This document shows, piece by piece, positions 34,067 to 43,400 of a DNA stretch of 64,000 bases. Below the pieces are notes generated by a model, which was given only the letters and a program-made list of their open reading frames with translations, had not been told where the DNA came from and ran no database searches. Each line of letters starts with the position of its first letter. Position 1 is the first letter of the stretch. Source of the DNA: CAYUNT01 sp964446285. GTDB lineage: Bacteria; Sumerlaeota; Sumerlaeia; SLMS01; CAYUNT01. The DNA lies in NCBI GenBank assembly GCA_964446285.1, contig CAYUNT010000002.1, positions 1 to 64,000 on the forward strand. Direction: 5' to 3'. The position numbers were made by a program, and so were the translations under genes.

Positions 34067-34701
34067 ATTTCCTTGATCCTTCGCTCATCGGAATCTGGGT
34101 GGCCGCGCTTCTGACGCTGGCCATTTACAGCTTCTTGTATAAGGACAACCCCTTCTACAAAGTGGCCGAGCACGTTTATATCGGCGTATCCACCGGGTAT
34201 TTGGTTGTGGTGACACTGCGCGACGCCTTGTATCGCGACTTGTGGGAGCCGCTGTTTGTCAATCAGCACAAGGAATATCTCGTCATCATCCCCGCGCTGC
34301 TCGGGCTGATTTTGTTCACGCGCTTCACAAAAACCCTCGGCTGGATGTCGCGCATTTCCATCGCGTTTATTGTCGGCGCCGCCTCGGGAATGTCGATTCC
34401 CTACAATACGCAGACATTCCTGCTGCGCCACACCGAAGCCACAATCATGCCGTTTGCGGGCATTTCGGATTGGGCCGCATGGGTGAACAACCTGCTGATT
34501 CTGATCGGCGTGGTTTCCGTGCTCGTGTATTTCTTTTTCTCGATCAAACACGAAGGCCCGGTGCGTCCTGTGGCGCGCACGGGGATGATTTTTCTGATGC
34601 TATTTTTCGGCGCGGCCTTTGGATACACAGTCATGGGCCGCGTTTCGCTGCTGATCGGCCAGATGCGATTCCTGCTCGTGGACTGGCTCCACATCGGCTA
34701 G
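34063..34701 (+). CDS. Polytopic membrane protein, last gene of the five-gene operon
   Basis: 212 residues with about six hydrophobic helices (IGIWVAALLTLAIYSFLY; GYLVVVTLRDALY region; VIIPALLGLILFTRF; ISIAFIVGAASGMSI; NLLILIGVVSVLVYFFFS; MIFLMLFFGAAFGYTVMGRV). The start overlaps the previous stop (ATGA). No transporter or enzyme motif is recognised. An IS630 element begins about 15 bases after the stop, so the operon may originally have continued or ended here. Confidence 0.72.
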   Translation: MNFLDPSLIGIWVAALLTLAIYSFLYKDNPFYKVAEHVYIGVSTGYLVVVTLRDALYRDLWEPLFVNQHKEYLVIIPALLGLILFTRFTKTLGWMSRISIAFIVGAASGMSIPYNTQTFLLRHTEATIMPFAGISDWAAWVNNLLILIGVVSVLVYFFFSIKHEGPVRPVARTGMIFLMLFFGAAFGYTVMGRVSLLIGQMRFLLVDWLHIG

Positions 34702-34715
34702 CCTCTTTCGGCAGA

Positions 34716-35855
34716 GCACCTATTAATCCGAGCATAATTAGTTGACAAGTTCTTTCTCCGTGAATGGGAGTTTGCATCCAAGAATGCAGGACCGGATGAA
34801 CTGCTTGTTTTGCGCCCGCGCCCGAAACGAATCGCAGGCTTTGCGTTGCAATTGAGCCGCCGTCTTGGGCGAGAAGTTCGCCATGTCCACATACTTCACC
34901 GCGCTGAACACCCACTCGGTCGCATTGAGTTCGGGCGCATACGGGGGAAGCCACACCACCTCCAGGCGGGCGCGCACATCGGGCCGCGCAAGAAAATCCC
35001 GAACCTCCCGCGCCCGGTGGATCGACACGTTGTCCCAAAGCAGGATCAACGGCCCCGGGAGTTCGCGCAGCAGGTCCACCAGAAAGCAAAGCACCCGCGC
35101 CGCGCAAAACGCCCCCGCAACGATCTCGAACAGCAAGCCGGCCCGGTTCGTGATTGCCGCTATCACCGACAGTTTTTTCCAGTTGAAGCATTCCTCCACG
35201 ACCGGCGTGTGGGCCACAGGCGCCCAGGTCGCGCGCACGAGCGGCTGCAGCGACAACCCGGATGCATCAGCGAAAACCAGTATTTTCCCTTCACGCCGCG
35301 CCCGGCTCTTGATCCGGGGAAAGACCCACCGGCGGAACCGCTCTATTTTTTTGGGGGTCGCGCTCGCGGGCGCGGCGGACGGGTTTCTGGCGCGAGAACC
35401 GCAAGGTTTTTCGCAGCAGGCGCGAGACGCTCGCCTCGTGGTAGATGACCCCGAAAGTGTCCGCGATGAGTTGGCGGATGCGCTTGCAGGTCCACAGGTT
35501 GGTCTCCCAGCCGTGAACAAGCGGCCCCTGGACAAGCATCCGGGCCAGGCGTTTGCGCTGGGCGCGGGTGAGTTGCGCCGGGCGTCCGCGCTTGCCGGGT
35601 TCAAAGCCATGCTTGGGGTCCTCCTTTGGGGCCTTGATCCAGTCGTAAACCGCTTGGCGGCTGATGCCATAGTGGCGGGCGACGGCGGCGACGGGCTCCC
35701 CGCGCGCAACCAGGCGGACGGCCGTGCGCCGCGCGGCCAGTTGGTCGGAGGGGGGACGGTGTTTGTAGGCAACTCGAGCATTCATGCCCCTAGGCCAGAA
35801 CAAGGCCCGCAACAGCGTCAAGTAAATAAGATGGGATTAGTAAGAATAGGGTGCA
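34716..35855 (-). mobile_element. IS630-type insertion sequence
   Basis: Bounded approximately by short inverted ends: GCACCTATT at the left (from 34716) and, on the other strand, GCACCCTATTCTTACTAATC at the right (to about 35855). It contains a single transposase gene in two overlapping frames. IS630/Tc1-mariner elements insert at TA, but a clean TA duplication is not obvious, so the ends are tentative. The insertion lies just after the five-gene operon and next to a lower-GC island. Confidence 0.75.
34738..35785 (-). CDS. IS630-family transposase, two frames joined at an A7 run
   Basis: The upstream frame (35785 down to 35291) carries the N-terminal HTH/homeodomain-like region: QLAARRTAVRLVARGEPVAA, VARHYGISRQAVYDWIK and a second HTH with WTCKRIRQLIADTFGVIYHE. 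The downstream frame (+1 relative, ending at 34738) carries the DDE domain: ILVFADASGLSLQPLVRATW (first Asp), LILLWDNVSIHRA (second Asp) and WLPPYAPELNATEWVFSAVK (Glu). The change of frame falls at a run of seven A residues on the coding strand (35346-35352). IS630 elements are known to use frameshifting or transcript slippage, so this may be functional rather than broken. All three acidic residues are present. Confidence 0.85.
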
Positions 35856-35944
35856 TCTCACTTTTTATCCACCCGCAGGCGAAACCGCCACGTTTCTTTC
35901 AGCGAGGCCACCTGCGGATGGACAAAAAAAGTGAGATGCGCCCG
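35850..35944. repeat. Large hairpin next to the IS630 element
   Basis: Left arm GGGTGCATCTCACTTTTTAT plus CCACCCGCAGG (35850-35880) and right arm CCTGCGGATGGACAAAAAAA plus GTGAGATGCGCCC (35912-35944) are inverted complements with two or three mismatches around a loop of about 30 bases. It could be a MITE-like relic or a terminator for the minus-strand genes upstream of it. It partly overlaps the presumed IS right end. Confidence 0.75.
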
Positions 35945-35965
35945 GTCGGCGCAGGTATGATCTTC

Positions 35966-36838
35966 TCAATGTTGCTCGCTGTTGCGAGAGAGCCTGGGCA
36001 ATTCGTGAATTGACTGGTATCTAAGAGCCGCCTGCACCTTCTGATGCTCCATCGTCTGCAGAGAAGTTTCATAGTATGCGAGATATTCTTCGTTGCCATC
36101 CGGGATGGGAAAGCCCATGCTTTTTTGTTTGCGAATTATATCCTTGCAACGGGCCAGGCCTTCCTTGCAGCTGGCAATGGTTGCTTTATCTTCCTCCGCC
36201 AAAGTCACAAGAATACGCAGCCGGCCCATTTGCAGAAGAAAGTTGCTTGCTAAAGATTCGGGAAATTGAAGGTTTCCATAAACAGCTGCGAGTTTGCTCT
36301 TCGAAGAAGCACGCATATCCGTTCTGGCAGCATCATGGATTTCATTCAGAATAGAACTGCATTTTAACGAAGAGGAGTATTGGTCCATAAGATATTGCAC
36401 ATAGACGGCGCAGTCTGTCGTATTTCCATCCCGGAATTCAACAAGCGCCAGGCGGGATAAGATATGGCCTGCATATTCATTTCCTGATTTAATTTCCCAA
36501 GGCGACCATTGAGACCGATCGCACTCCACGGCCTCCAATGCAGACAGATAATCCAGGCGAGGGTCTTCTCGGAGATTAAACTCACGTATTTGCCCTATAT
36601 TGAATAGCGCGCGCCCGGCCCATATGCTGCCGGGGTATTTCGAGGCCAGTTCCCGAAATCCCCCGCAGCATTCTTTGAGGGTATCCGCGTCCGAGATGGC
36701 GTTTTCCCAAGCCTTGCACAATGAAAAATACTCGGACTCCGGACTTTTCGCGGATGGCGCCTGGTTTGCTTTGGCGATGGGAAAATACAGCACAAGCCCT
36801 GCAAAAACAACGCCAGCCAGAATATAAAAGCCTCGCAT
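35966..36838 (-). CDS. Hypothetical membrane-anchored helical protein (TPR-like)
   Basis: 290 residues from the ATG at 36838, supported by AGCGGAGG ten bases upstream. One N-terminal hydrophobic segment (MRGFYILAGVVFAGLVLYFP) acts as anchor or signal. The remainder is helical, with phrases such as CCGGFRELASKYPGSIWAGR and ALFNIGQIREFNL that fit tetratricopeptide-like repeats, as seen in outer-membrane assembly or tally proteins. No family is assigned. Its base composition is lower in GC than the surroundings, which suggests recent acquisition. A second small orphan gene lies directly upstream on the same strand. Confidence 0.6.
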   Translation of the reverse strand: MRGFYILAGVVFAGLVLYFPIAKANQAPSAKSPESEYFSLCKAWENAISDADTLKECCGGFRELASKYPGSIWAGRALFNIGQIREFNLREDPRLDYLSALEAVECDRSQWSPWEIKSGNEYAGHILSRLALVEFRDGNTTDCAVYVQYLMDQYSSSLKCSSILNEIHDAARTDMRASSKSKLAAVYGNLQFPESLASNFLLQMGRLRILVTLAEEDKATIASCKEGLARCKDIIRKQKSMGFPIPDGNEEYLAYYETSLQTMEHQKVQAALRYQSIHELPRLSRNSEQH

Positions 36839-36889
36839 AAAAACATCCTCCGCTTTACTTGGCATAAGTTCTATCTTTGTTCTCACTCA

Positions 36890-37150
36890 TCACCGATACG
36901 AGGACATGTGGGCGGTTTGGCCGTGCGCAAAATTGACCGTAATCGGCTGCGAGGAGTTATTAGATATTGTCTCGGACATCACATATACATCATGCTCGGC
37001 ATAATATGTAGTGTAGTCTCCCTCAAAAGGACCTTGAAGGGGCAATTGATCTTCGCAATAAATCGCCTCATCGCCTTCTGTGTTTCTCCACCCAAATGCA
37101 CAAAAAAGCAAAACAACAGCCAAAATCACTTTCCCCCTGCTACCCTTCAT
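36890..37150 (-). CDS. Small hypothetical protein with signal-like N-terminus
   Basis: 86 residues if started at the ATG at 37150 (MKGSRGKVILAVVLLFCAFG), which looks like a signal peptide. The remainder (YCEDQLPLQGPFEGDYTTYY, then AEHDVYVMSETISNNSSQPI and TVNFAHGQ) reads like a small secreted beta domain. An upstream in-frame start at 37210 would add a second hydrophobic stretch. No family is recognised. Low GC compared with flanks. It precedes the TPR-like gene by about 50 bases, so the two may form a pair. Confidence 0.5.
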   Translation of the reverse strand: MKGSRGKVILAVVLLFCAFGWRNTEGDEAIYCEDQLPLQGPFEGDYTTYYAEHDVYVMSETISNNSSQPITVNFAHGQTAHMSSYR

Positions 37151-37350
37151 GAGATCCCACACAAATGACAGGTAGAATAATAAAGCGCACAAACAGCACT
37201 GCGCAAACAATTGTGCGGATATGACGTTTGTGTTTGGCTGTCAATACAATTATATACATAATTAGAAATATTGTGCTCTTCACAACCGCCGCCATATTAT
37301 ACGTTTATATTTCTACACTTTCAGAAGCCCCCTCAAAGGCACGCAATGGG

Positions 37351-39264
37351 CTATGTTTTTTCGTGCAGCGGAGGAACATACACGCGGTAGTGCGGGCACC
37401 CATCGAAAGGCTCTGTGATCCAGCGTCCGCCGGGCAAATGACGTTCGATTTCCTGCGGAATCGCCGCCGGGCAGGGGTCCTGGATAATAAACAGCAAACG
37501 CCGCCCGGCGCGCTCGGGATGCCATTTCGCCGAGCGCGTTTTCCATGTGGAAAACGGCACAATCACCGCTGTGCGATCGCGAAATCCGGGATTCCAGGTG
37601 TTCATCTGGCTGTCGAAGGGGAAAAGGACTCCGCTTTCGTTGTGCGTGATGAATTCATACTGCGCGAGGTTGGTATTCATAAAATACGCCAAGCTCGTAA
37701 AGGGCGCGTAGTTTTTTATGAAGTCGTCTTTCCCCGACAGGACGCGGTCGTAATAGAGTTTGATATTATATTGCGCGAGAAAAAGCGCGGCAGCAACTGC
37801 GAGCACCGCCCCCATGCGCGCGGCGGGCCGCCATCGGATTCGCGTCAGCCCCCAAAGCGGCAGCGCCAGCGCAAAGGCACAAATGGAAATCGCCAAGTGC
37901 ACGCGCTGATGATAGGGCGGATAGGGCAGCATCGTCAGTCCGCCCAGAATCGCGTTGTTGAGCAGGAAGAAAAGAATCAGCAATAAAAACGCGGGGGTTC
38001 GCCATCGCCAGAGCATCCACAACGCGCCCACTGCGGCAAGCCAGAATCCGTAACGGTCGAGGAATCCGATCGGCGTTGAGTAGGCATGATAGGCGTTGGG
38101 ACCGCTATAATAGCCGCGGAAGGCGTTGCCGATGTTCTTCGCCGTCGCGACGATCACCGAGCGCGTCTGATAGCTGCTTAGCGCCCAGTCAAGCTGCGGT
38201 TTGTAGAGGAGTTGCGTGCTGGTCTGGCGGTAGGACGTTAGATACGGATGCGTTTCAAGGTCGTGGCGCAACTTGACGAGCACGAGCACGTAGATCGAGA
38301 GAGTGATGAGCAAGGGGGCGTTGCGCCGAAGCCAGGTTTTGTCCTCGATAAAACGAATTCCCACATAGATGGCAAGCGGCAGGAGAATAAGGCGGCCGCT
38401 GAAATACTGCATCGTAACAACAGCCGCTAGAACGGCCGCCAAAAGCCCAAAGAGCGCCTTGGCCCACCAGCGCCGCGCTTTTTCGCCCGCCAGAAACGCC
38501 CACGCCGCCGCGATATACACAGCCGAGGTTTCGTTGAAGTATCCGCCCTCGACGGACATAAACAAATTGTAATGCATGAACGCGCCCAGAAACACCACCA
38601 GGAGCGCATAAGCGGGGCCGAGCATCCATCGCGCAAAACCATAAAACACAAGCAGCATCATGACGCTTCCGGCCACACTGGCGGCGCGGCACCACGCGTC
38701 GGAATGCGTCTGGAACCATGCGTGCGAATACGGCAGCGCACGCAGCCAAAAGACCAGATTATACATGCCAGAATGCGACACGCCGAGGTCCCAGGGCATG
38801 TCTTTCGAGGCGTGCTGATTGAAAACGAAACGCCAGGCGGTATCGACTTCGTCGCCATTGAGCGGCACAACAAAACGCGAAAGCGCCGGAACGCACACAA
38901 ACACAAACGCGCCTAAAACCAAGAGAAGAACAGCGAATTCCGATAACAGGCCATGCCGCCGAGGAGAGGTTGTGAGTTGCGAGTTGTGAGTTGTGGGTTG
39001 TGAGTTGTGAGTTGTGGGCTGCGAGTTGTGAGTTGTGGGCTGCGAGGGTGCGGCGGAAGGCGCAGGCGCTGGGTTTCCGGTGGCTTGGGCGTCCCGCCCA
39101 AGGTTCCCTTCTTGCTTTTTTACGGAAATTTGCGGCGCCTGCGCCTGTCTGGCGGTTTCCAATTCACCTGGCAGCAAATCGTCGAAATCGTCATAATCCC
39201 GAATTGGAGGCATGGAATTGCGCGAAAGCGCGGAATTGGGATTTGTATCTGGAGGAAAGGCCAT
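37351..39264 (-). CDS. GT39/PMT-like polytopic membrane glycosyltransferase
   Basis: 637 residues. A roughly 110-residue cytoplasmic N-terminal region rich in Asp, Gln, Pro and Thr is followed by about 11-12 membrane helices. After the first helix, VVPLNGDEVDTAWRFVFNQH has the acidic loop (Asp-Glu-x-Asp) expected of GT-C enzymes, and the segment with FMHYNLFMSVEGGYFNETSA matches the second conserved loop. The C-terminal part (about 530-637) is soluble and extracytoplasmic. Such enzymes use polyprenyl-linked sugars; the acceptor is unknown. The N-terminal region includes a THNSQP tandem repeat (R2 DNA) and a GRDAQATG segment (R1 DNA), both repeat intrusions. Confidence 0.75.
   Translation of the reverse strand: MAFPPDTNPNSALSRNSMPPIRDYDDFDDLLPGELETARQAQAPQISVKKQEGNLGRDAQATGNPAPAPSAAPSQPTTHNSQPTTHNSQPTTHNSQLTTSPRRHGLLSEFAVLLLVLGAFVFVCVPALSRFVVPLNGDEVDTAWRFVFNQHASKDMPWDLGVSHSGMYNLVFWLRALPYSHAWFQTHSDAWCRAASVAGSVMMLLVFYGFARWMLGPAYALLVVFLGAFMHYNLFMSVEGGYFNETSAVYIAAAWAFLAGEKARRWWAKALFGLLAAVLAAVVTMQYFSGRLILLPLAIYVGIRFIEDKTWLRRNAPLLITLSIYVLVLVKLRHDLETHPYLTSYRQTSTQLLYKPQLDWALSSYQTRSVIVATAKNIGNAFRGYYSGPNAYHAYSTPIGFLDRYGFWLAAVGALWMLWRWRTPAFLLLILFFLLNNAILGGLTMLPYPPYHQRVHLAISICAFALALPLWGLTRIRWRPAARMGAVLAVAAALFLAQYNIKLYYDRVLSGKDDFIKNYAPFTSLAYFMNTNLAQYEFITHNESGVLFPFDSQMNTWNPGFRDRTAVIVPFSTWKTRSAKWHPERAGRRLLFIIQDPCPAAIPQEIERHLPGGRWITEPFDGCPHYRVYVPPLHEKT
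38969..39102. repeat. R2 minisatellite and R1 hairpin inside the GT39-like gene
   Basis: 38969-39046 holds imperfect units of TTGTGAGTTGTGGG / TTGTGAGTTGCGAG, read in frame as repeated Gln-Pro-Thr-Thr-His-Asn-Ser. At 39084-39102 a hairpin CTTGGGCG-TCC-CGCCCAAG follows GGTGG. The same two families sit together at 62861-62956. Confidence 0.85.
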
Positions 39265-39315
39265 TGTTGGGTCTTTGTGACTTTGTGGTGAATAGTTTTT
39301 ATAAGCACACCATAT

Positions 39316-39735
39316 TTAGCGCGATTGGCGGTGCGCAGCGGCGGATTGGAGAGTGACAACAGCGGCGAGAATACGCGGCGCCCCGCGCCTGGCGGTCCGA
39401 AACACAAACTGGATGCTTGCGGCGCGCCGTTTCCGCGCGCCTTGGCACGGGATGCGAACTGCGCTACTCCAATCACGCCCTTCGTCAAAGGCGCGCCCGA
39501 GAGCATCCGCTATTTCCCGCCGCGCGTCCAGCCCTAGCAGCGAAACCAGCGCGCGGTTGAGCATCGCATCTGCCCGCTCGCCCCACAGACGCTCCGCGGC
39601 GTCGTTGAGAAAAACCACATTGCCAATGGCGTCCGCAACGACAACCGGCCCGGCGGGCGCTTCCGCCAAACGCGTCAAAACCGCCGCGCGCTCCTCATCG
39701 TTGTTCCACAGTTCCAGAGGAAATCGCATGGACAT
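39316..39735 (-). CDS. Stand-alone PAS-domain protein
   Basis: 139 residues from the ATG at 39735 (AAGGAGAT upstream). Most of the protein is a PAS fold: LTRLAEAPAGPVVVADAIGN, VVFLNDAAERLWGERADAML (the xNxAxxxLxG-like core), then LVSLLGLDARREIADALGRA and the C-terminal beta strands AASIQFVFRTARR and ILAAVVTLQS. It has no output domain, so it would sense a small ligand or mediate protein contact. The pseudopilin gene ends only 13 bases upstream on the same strand, so co-transcription is likely. Confidence 0.78.
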   Translation of the reverse strand: MSMRFPLELWNNDEERAAVLTRLAEAPAGPVVVADAIGNVVFLNDAAERLWGERADAMLNRALVSLLGLDARREIADALGRAFDEGRDWSSAVRIPCQGARKRRAASIQFVFRTARRGAPRILAAVVTLQSAAAHRQSR

Positions 39736-39748
39736 GGGAAAATCTCCT

Positions 39749-40426
39749 TCACGGCCGCGCGGCGGGCGCGGGCGCCGGCGCGGATGCGGATGCGGATGGC
39801 GGCAGAGGCGCGGGCGATGTCGATGCTGGCGGAGTCCAGTCGCGTCCTGTGGTCCGTTTTTGCGTTCGAACGATATCGCCCGGGCTGACGGTTCCGTTCG
39901 TCGGATCATAGATTAAAAAAGGATTCCACGCGCGATCCGGCCCCACGCATTGCAGGCGCCATTCGCCGGTTTCATCGAGGAGCGATGGAACAAACCGCGT
40001 CGAAAAGGGGCGCGCGGCGTTGCGCTCGATGAGTTCAGGAATGTTCTCGTATCCGTAGCGACGCCAGATTTCATCAGGGAAATCCAGGGATTTTGGGACA
40101 TCGCCGCCGAACGGGCACAGCATCGCGGCGCTCGAAACATACGCGATGGGCGTGCTCAGGCGATCCGGAACATACCACCATTTGAGGAACGTTCCGCGAA
40201 TGACCTCCGGACCGCCCACAAAACCCGGTTCCGTCATGGGAGGATAAGCGTTTTCGTCCGTGCGGTAGGTTTCGAGCGCCGTGGCCACAGAGCGCATGTC
40301 GGCCAGCGCGCGCGCCACCTTCGAACGCGTTTGGGCCTCGAGGAAATTGGGAATCGCAATCGCGGCGAGCAGAGAGATGATCGCCACGACCATCAATAGC
40401 TCAATGAGTGTGAACGCGCGTTTCAT
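39749..40426 (-). CDS. Type II secretion-like pseudopilin (second copy)
   Basis: 225 residues from the ATG at 40426, giving the short leader MKRA before FTLIELLMVVAIISLLAAIA and IPNFLEAQTRSKVARAL. The body resembles the pseudopilin at 3151 (a Tyr-rich middle, GPEVIRGTFLKWWYVPDRLS, TYRTDENAYPPM) and ends in a Pro/Ala/Ser-rich tail of about 30 residues. An open frame upstream to 40558 would add non-homologous residues. Peptidase cleavage would follow Ala. It lies between metH and a PAS protein, with no other secretion gene. Confidence 0.88.
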   Translation of the reverse strand: MKRAFTLIELLMVVAIISLLAAIAIPNFLEAQTRSKVARALADMRSVATALETYRTDENAYPPMTEPGFVGGPEVIRGTFLKWWYVPDRLSTPIAYVSSAAMLCPFGGDVPKSLDFPDEIWRRYGYENIPELIERNAARPFSTRFVPSLLDETGEWRLQCVGPDRAWNPFLIYDPTNGTVSPGDIVRTQKRTTGRDWTPPASTSPAPLPPSASASAPAPAPAARP

Positions 40427-40469
40427 TGCGGGAAGTTCCGGGCGCATTTGCATAATGTCATTCGGCCAA

Positions 40470-43400
40470 TCACGAATTGGATGAGGAAGGCGAATTTGCG
40501 GATGTTTCCGAAGCGGCAGAGGATTCGTAACCAAGCACCGGCGCGAGCCATCGCTCAATTTCGCCGAGCGGCATGCCTTTTCGCTGCTGGTAATCCGCTA
40601 CCTGGTCGCGTCCAATGGGCGCCACATCAAAATACCTGGCGCGCGGGTGCGCGAAATAATACCCGCACACGGACGCCCCGGGCGTCATCGCAAAGGATTC
40701 CGTCAGGCGGATGCCCGTGTTCGATTCGGCCTCAAGCAGGCGGAATATCTCGCGTTTTTCCGTGTGATCCGGGCACGCCGGATAGCCGGGCGCGGGGCGG
40801 ATGCCACGATATTTCTCGTGAATGATGTCGTCGTTCGATAGGTTTTCCGCGCGGCCATAACCCCACAAATCTCGCACCTGCTTGTGGAGATATTCAGCCA
40901 GAGCCTCGGCGAGACGGTCAGCCAGAGCCTTCACGAGGATGGCGCTGTAATCGTCGTGCGCAGCCTCGAATTTCGCGCAGAGTTCCGCAGCGCCCGCGCC
41001 CGCCGTGACGGCGAACAACCCGGCATAATCGCGGCGTCCCGAATCGCGCGGCGCAACGAAATCCGCCAGGCACCATTGCGGGCTGCCGTCGTCGCGCTCG
41101 ATCTGGCGGCGCATAAACCGAAGCGTGGACAGGGTTTTCGCATGTGTGTCATCCGCGAACAACACCACATCATCGCCCTCGGAGGCGGCTGGGTATATGC
41201 CATATACTGCATGGGCCTGAAGAAGGTGTTCGTCCGCAATGCGCCGCAGCATCGCCTGTCCGTCGTTGAACAATTCGCGGGCGCGTTCGCCCCAGCGCGC
41301 ATCCTCAAGAATTCTCGGATACACGCCGCGCAATTCCCAGGCGTGGAAAAACGGCGACCAGTCGATGAAGGGAACAAGGTCCGCGATGGGGACGTCCCGC
41401 AGCGCGCGCACGCCCAAAAATGAAGGCGTGTCAATGGTTTCGCGGCTCCAATCGGGCGCGAATCGCCGTTTGCGCGCCTCCTCGATGGAAAGAAGCGGGC
41501 GGGCGGGGCGCGCCTGTTGATGTTCGCGGAGGCGGGCGTATTCCTCGCCGATTTTTCGCGCATAAGCCCCGCGTGTGGCGGGATCGAGAAGGCTTTGCAC
41601 CACGCCAGGGGCGCGCGAAGCATCCAGCACATGCACGGCGGGCGCATTGTAATTCGGCGCGATTTTCACGGCCGTGTGCAGACGGCTCGTAGTCGCTCCC
41701 CCAATCAGCAGCGGCACTTTCATGCCCGTGCGTTCCATCTCGCGCGCCACATGAACCATTTCATCGAGCGAGGGCGTAATGAGTCCGCTCAACCCGATGA
41801 TGTCCGCATGGCACTCGCGCGCGCGGCGTAAAATGTCCTCAGCCGGAACCATTACACCCAGATCAATTACCTCATAGTTATTGCAAGAAAGCACGACGCC
41901 AACAATGTTTTTGCCGATGTCGTGGACGTCGCCCTTGACAGTGGCGAGGAGAATGCGAGCCGCTGCGCTGCCGCCCTCCACTTTGGCGCCCCTTGCCGCC
42001 GCCTCTGCTTTTTCGCGCTCCATGTGTGGCGTCAGGAACGCCACCGCCTTTTTCATCACCCGCGCGCTCTTCACCACCTGCGGCAAAAACATCTTTCCCG
42101 CGCCAAACAAATCGCCCACTACACTCATTCCGCGCATGAGCGGCCCTTCGATCACGGCGAGCGGACGGCCCAATTCCGCAAGCGCCTCCTCAGTATCTTC
42201 GTCGATGTAATCCGCCACGCCATGGACGAGCGCATGGGCAATTCGCTTTTCGACGGGCGCGTTTCGCCACGCCTCCTCTTCTTTCTGTTCGCGTTTTCCG
42301 TTGTGCTTGATCTTCTCGGCGAATTCGACCAGCCGCTCCGTGGCGTCCGGGCGGCGATTGAGCAGCACATCCTCAACGCGCTCGAGCAAATCCGCCGGTA
42401 TTTCCTCATACACTTCGACCATGCCCGCGTTCACGATGCCCATGTCGAGTCCGGCGCGGATCGCATAATACAAAAACGCCGAGTGCATCGCCTCGCGCAC
42501 GGGTTTGTTGCCGCGGAAAGAAAATGACACATTCGACACGCCGCCGCTTACGAGGCAGCCCGGCAACTCGCTTTTTATGCGGCGCACCGCCTCGAAAAAC
42601 GCCAGCGCGTAAGCGTTGTGCTCCTCGATGCCCGTCGCCACCGTCAGGACGTTTGGATCGAAAATGATGTCGGCCGGATCGTATCCGAGTTCGCCCGTGA
42701 GGATTCGATAAGCGCGCGCGCAAATCTCGAACTTGCGCTCGGCGGTATCGGCCTGCCCGCGTTCGTCAAACGCCATCACAACCGCCGCCGCGCCATACCG
42801 GCGAATGATACGCGCCCGTTCGCGAAAGACGTCCTCGCCTTCCTTCAGGCTGATCGAATTCACAAGCGCCTTGCCCTGGATGCATTGCAGCCCGGCCTCG
42901 ATCACCTCCCAGCGCGAACTGTCGATCATGATCGGCACGCGCGCGATGGCCGGTTCCGAGGCGATGAGGTTGAGGAATTCGCGCATCATCGCAACGGAAT
43001 CGATCAGGCCCTCGTCCATGTTGATGTCGATCACGTTCGCGCCGTTTTCCACCTGCTGGCGCGCAATCGTGAGCGCGGCTTCGAGATCGCCCCCGCGCAC
43101 GCACTGGGCGAATTTTGGCGAACCCGTGATATTTGTCCGCTCGCCCACCACGATGAAACCCGTTTCCGGGCCGGCCACAAGCGGTTCGAGTCCGCTGAAG
43201 CGGCTGGCGCGGCGGCGCGGCGGCGGAACGCGCGGGGCTTCGCCGCGCACGCGCTCCGCAATGGCGCGGATGTGCGCAGGTGTCGTGCCGCAGCATCCGC
43301 CAACGATGTTCAGCCACCCCTCGCGCGCGAAATCCCGAAGCATCTCCGACATGTGCGCGGGCGAATCGTCGTATTCCCCAAACGCATTGGGCAGGCCCGC

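Noticed and set aside
35850..35944. Hairpin arms as the true terminal inverted repeats of the IS
   Set aside because: No matching sequence at the other end near 34716, so both arms lie on the same side; kept as a separate repeat.
38969..39046. Possible CRISPR array
   Set aside because: Units are only about 12-14 bases, with no spacers and variable sequence; it is a minisatellite in a coding frame.
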